Shown here: positions 5,589-7,646 of the stretch, piece after piece
How the letters are laid out: every line of letters begins with the position of its first letter
Position numbering within the stretch: position 1 is the first letter of the stretch
NCBI GenBank assembly: GCA_001805895.1
Contig: MHHD01000018.1
Location: 1-7,646 of the forward strand
Direction of reading: 5' to 3'
Source: Omnitrophica WOR_2 bacterium RIFCSPLOWO2_12_FULL_51_8
Lineage (GTDB): Bacteria; Omnitrophota; Gorgyraeia; Gygaellales; Profunditerraquicolaceae
Length of the DNA stretch: 7,646 nt
Made by a program: the position numbers and the translations under genes
Notes under the pieces: generated by a model
What the model was told of the DNA's origin: nothing
The model's input: the letters and a program-made list of their open reading frames with translations, nothing else
Database searches by the model: none

Positions 5589-6269
5589 ATGAATGGCAGG
5601 ATCAGCGAAATCTTTGACAGCGTGCAGGGCGAAGGGATCTATTTCGGCGAGAAACAGCTCTTTGTGCGCTTCTTCGGCTGCAACCTGAGCTGCCGGTTCT
5701 GCGATACCAAGCTCGACCGCTTTACGGAATACGAACCGCGGGAATTACTGGAAGAGATCCGCCTGTATAAAGACAAACAGGATAGCTTTGAAAGTATTTC
5801 CTTTACCGGCGGAGAGCCGTTGCTGCAGGCAGGTTTCCTGCAGGAGGTATTAAAGCTGACCAGCGGGCACGGCTACAAAAATTACCTGGAAACTAACGGC
5901 ACGCTGCCCGGAGAGCTGTCGGAGGTGATCGATTACCTGCATACCGTGGCGATGGACCTGAAACTGCCCAGCTCCAGCGGAATGCCGCAGCTTTGGCCGA
6001 TGCACCGCCGGTTTTTAAAAACCGCCTCGCGCAAGGATGTCTTTATCAAAGCGGTGATCTGCGGGACGACCAGCGAAGACGATATCAGGCAGGCCGCGGA
6101 GCTCATCCTGGAAGCCGACCGCTCCGCGATTTTAGTTTTGCAGCCGAACAGTTTCGAAAAAATTTCCGCCTTGACAGAAAGGTTAGGCCAATTCAAGGAT
6201 TACTGCGTCGGCCGGGGCGTGATTACTTGTGTCATACCGCAGCTGCATAAAAAGATAGGGTTAAGATGA
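5589..6269 (+). CDS. queE: 7-carboxy-7-deazaguanine synthase QueE (radical SAM)
   Basis: Radical S-adenosylmethionine enzyme that contracts the ring of 6-carboxytetrahydropterin to 7-carboxy-7-deazaguanine. The cluster motif CxxxCxxC is present as CNLSCRFC (Cys31, Cys35, Cys38) after the IFDSVQGEG substrate-loop signature (8-16). The SAM-binding TGGEP is at 73-77, and LETNGT (100-105) follows as in relatives. The 226-residue length is typical of the short QueE type. It follows queD with a single intervening base, with GAGGG at 5573-5577 eleven bases upstream, and overlaps queF by four bases. Confidence 0.96.
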   Translation: MNGRISEIFDSVQGEGIYFGEKQLFVRFFGCNLSCRFCDTKLDRFTEYEPRELLEEIRLYKDKQDSFESISFTGGEPLLQAGFLQEVLKLTSGHGYKNYLETNGTLPGELSEVIDYLHTVAMDLKLPSSSGMPQLWPMHRRFLKTASRKDVFIKAVICGTTSEDDIRQAAELILEADRSAILVLQPNSFEKISALTERLGQFKDYCVGRGVITCVIPQLHKKIGLR

Positions 6270-6682
6270 AGGACCGCCATGCGCCGGCCAACCGCCGCCG
6301 GCTATCCTACGAAGGGTTGCAAGAGGAGGTTAGGAGGATACAAACCCCGGAGATCGAAGTCTGGGAAAATGAATACCCGGATAAAATTTATACCGTCAAT
6401 TTAGAGCTCCCGGAATTCACCTGTATCTGCCCGAAGACCGGTTTGCCGGATTTCGCGGTGATTAATATCGAATATTCCCCGCGCAAATATTGCGTAGAAT
6501 TAAAGTCTTTCAAGATGTACGCGATTTTTTTCCGCGGCATCGGGATTTTTCACGAACACCTGGTAAATAAGATGCTGGATGATTTTGTGGCTGCCTGCAG
6601 GCCGCGTTGGGCAAAGATTAAGGCGGTATTTAACAGCCGCGGAGGGATTGTCACTACGGTGAGCAGGGACTACGGAAGATGA
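6266..6682 (+). CDS. queF: NADPH-dependent 7-cyano-7-deazaguanine reductase QueF (type I)
   Basis: Reduces the nitrile of preQ0 to the aminomethyl group of preQ1, the base inserted into tRNA before conversion to queuosine. At 138 residues it is the short, single-domain (Bacillus-like) T-fold form. The catalytic cysteine is Cys55 in FTCICPKTGLPDFA, with Asp62 as the general acid. The QueF signature appears as ELKSFKMYAIFFRG (78-91), and His96-Glu97 in FHEH match the substrate-binding pair. Most relatives have Ser or Leu after that first Glu; here it is Leu. AGGG at 6257-6260 lies five bases before the ATG. It overlaps queE upstream and the fumarase gene downstream by four bases each. Confidence 0.96.
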   Translation: MKDRHAPANRRRLSYEGLQEEVRRIQTPEIEVWENEYPDKIYTVNLELPEFTCICPKTGLPDFAVINIEYSPRKYCVELKSFKMYAIFFRGIGIFHEHLVNKMLDDFVAACRPRWAKIKAVFNSRGGIVTTVSRDYGR

Positions 6683-7500
6683 AAACCATTACCGCGGCCA
6701 GGATTACCGATGTGGTTGCTAAGTTGTGCGTGCAGGCGAATGTAGAGCTGCGCCGCGACGTGCGCGCCGCGCTGGAGCGGGCTTATGCCAGCGAAAGAAA
6801 CGCGCGCGCCAGGAGAATATTGGGGGCGGTAAGGGAAAATGCCGCGGTAGCGCAAAGAGAAAAAATCGCCCTTTGCCAGGACACCGGCATGCCGGTGGTG
6901 TTCGTGCGGCTCGGCCAGGGAGCGCGCATCCAGGGCGGCCTGATCGCGGCCATCGAGCGAGGGGTTGATTTAGGGTATAGAAGGGGTAATCTGCGTAATT
7001 CCCTGGTGACGGATCCCCTGAAGAGGGGGTTTGCCAAATTTTCTCCGCCGGTGATCCACACGGAAATCACTAAAGGGGATAAGCTGGGTCTTACGGTCCT
7101 GCCTAAGGGTTTTGGCTGCGAAAATAAATCGCGGCTAAAGATGCTTAAGCCTACTGCCGGCGTCAGGGAAGTCAAAAAATTCGTGGTGGAGTCGGTAGAG
7201 CGCGCCGGGCCGGATGCCTGCCCTCCGTATATCGTCGGCGTAGGCATCGGTGGCACCGCGGACTACGCCGCGCTGCTGGCGAAGAAGGCATTACTACGTA
7301 AGGTCACAGGTAAAAGCGTTAAATTAGAACGGGAATTGTTGAGAGAAATTAATAAGTTGAATATCGGGCCGATGGGTTTGGGCGGAAAGGCCACGGCCCT
7401 GGCGGTGAATATCGAAACCTATCCGACGCACATCGCCGGCCTGCCGGTAGCGGTAAACATCAGCTGCCATGCCTTAAGGAGCGCGAGCGTTGAAATCTGA
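6679..7500 (+). CDS. Class I fumarate hydratase, alpha (N-terminal) subunit
   Basis: Catalytic subunit of the [4Fe-4S] hydro-lyase that interconverts fumarate and malate; the same family includes the L(+)-tartrate dehydratase alpha subunit TtdA. Three cysteines fit the cluster ligands: Cys66 in ALCQDTG, Cys181 in DACPPYIVGVGIGG and Cys263 in NISCHALR. LPKGFGCENKS (141-151) and IGPMGLGGKATALAV (229-243) are further family blocks. At 273 residues it is the two-subunit form, and the beta subunit gene follows directly. Substrate assignment to fumarate rather than tartrate is by default and not proven. It overlaps the queF stop by four bases. This oxygen-sensitive class is common in anaerobes. Confidence 0.93.
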   Translation: MKTITAARITDVVAKLCVQANVELRRDVRAALERAYASERNARARRILGAVRENAAVAQREKIALCQDTGMPVVFVRLGQGARIQGGLIAAIERGVDLGYRRGNLRNSLVTDPLKRGFAKFSPPVIHTEITKGDKLGLTVLPKGFGCENKSRLKMLKPTAGVREVKKFVVESVERAGPDACPPYIVGVGIGGTADYAALLAKKALLRKVTGKSVKLERELLREINKLNIGPMGLGGKATALAVNIETYPTHIAGLPVAVNISCHALRSASVEI

Positions 7501-7646
7501 AATGCGCAATTTAAAAAATGGCGATGAAATTTTGTTCAGCGGGAAGATTTATACCGCCCGCGACCAGGCGCATCAACGGCTGGCAGAGGCAATCCGTAAA
7601 GGAAGGAAGCTGCCGCTGGATTTAAAAGGCAAGATTATTTATTATT
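7490..7646 (+). CDS. Class I fumarate hydratase, beta (C-terminal) subunit, partial
   Basis: The 5' end of the beta subunit gene, cut by the window end; 52 codons are visible. The segment GDEILFSGKIYTARDQAHQR followed by LPLDLKGKIIYY is typical of the swivelling C-terminal domain of fumarase, which helps bind substrate. An in-frame TAA at 7475-7477 limits the start to TTG 7490 or ATG 7502. AAGGAG (7476-7481) is eight bases before TTG but 20 before ATG, so TTG is preferred, overlapping the alpha gene by 11 bases. The N-terminus would then be a few residues shorter than many relatives. Confidence 0.9.
   Translation, partial: MKSEMRNLKNGDEILFSGKIYTARDQAHQRLAEAIRKGRKLPLDLKGKIIYY

Noticed and set aside
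6783..7256. Minus-strand ORF of 157 codons opposite the fumarase alpha gene
   Set aside because: Low-complexity Pro/Ser/Thr/Arg composition typical of an antisense shadow; the sense strand is a clear fumarase.

Overview
The window looks like the edge of an integrated element joined to ordinary chromosomal genes of a diderm-type bacterium. The chromosomal part is GC-rich and tightly packed. It encodes peptidoglycan enzymes, queuosine-precursor enzymes and a two-subunit iron-sulfur fumarase, which fits an anaerobic or microaerophilic lifestyle. The style would suit an uncultured lineage such as Omnitrophota or Elusimicrobiota, but that placement is an impression from gene style only and is weak.

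Region 1 (1-1375): a visibly more AT-rich, leftward serine recombinase gene of the large-serine-recombinase type, with a short, odd C-terminus. Upstream of it lie a terminator-type hairpin and a 22-bp perfect palindrome, followed by the 3' end of tRNA-Leu(CAG). The recombinase and its flank are probably one end of a mobile element that continues to the left of the window.

Region 2 (1376-3073): tRNA-Leu(CAG) is transcribed leftward from a near-consensus promoter. A second promoter points rightward into a pair of overlapping genes, an AEC-family membrane transporter and smpB. A long interrupted inverted repeat lies after smpB.

Region 3 (3074-3495): ssrA (tmRNA), next to the gene for its partner protein SmpB. 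The RNA has a complete tRNA-like domain, encoded CCA, a G3-U70 alanine identity pair and four recognisable pseudoknots. Its tag reading frame is unusually long: 33 codons between a structurally anchored resume codon and a stop in the H5 loop. It also contains two extra hairpins.

Region 4 (3536-7646): one long rightward gene string in which almost every junction overlaps by a few bases. The order is N-acetylmuramoyl-L-alanine amidase, glutamate racemase (murI), queD, queE, queF, fumarase alpha and fumarase beta (cut by the window end). The first gene sits directly on its promoter with almost no leader. The set mixes cell-wall metabolism, preQ1 synthesis (queC is not present here) and fumarate/malate interconversion, so it appears to be a housekeeping operon grouped by expression rather than by one pathway.

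No defence system, CRISPR array or clearly new multi-gene system is visible. The most unusual item is the tmRNA tag region.
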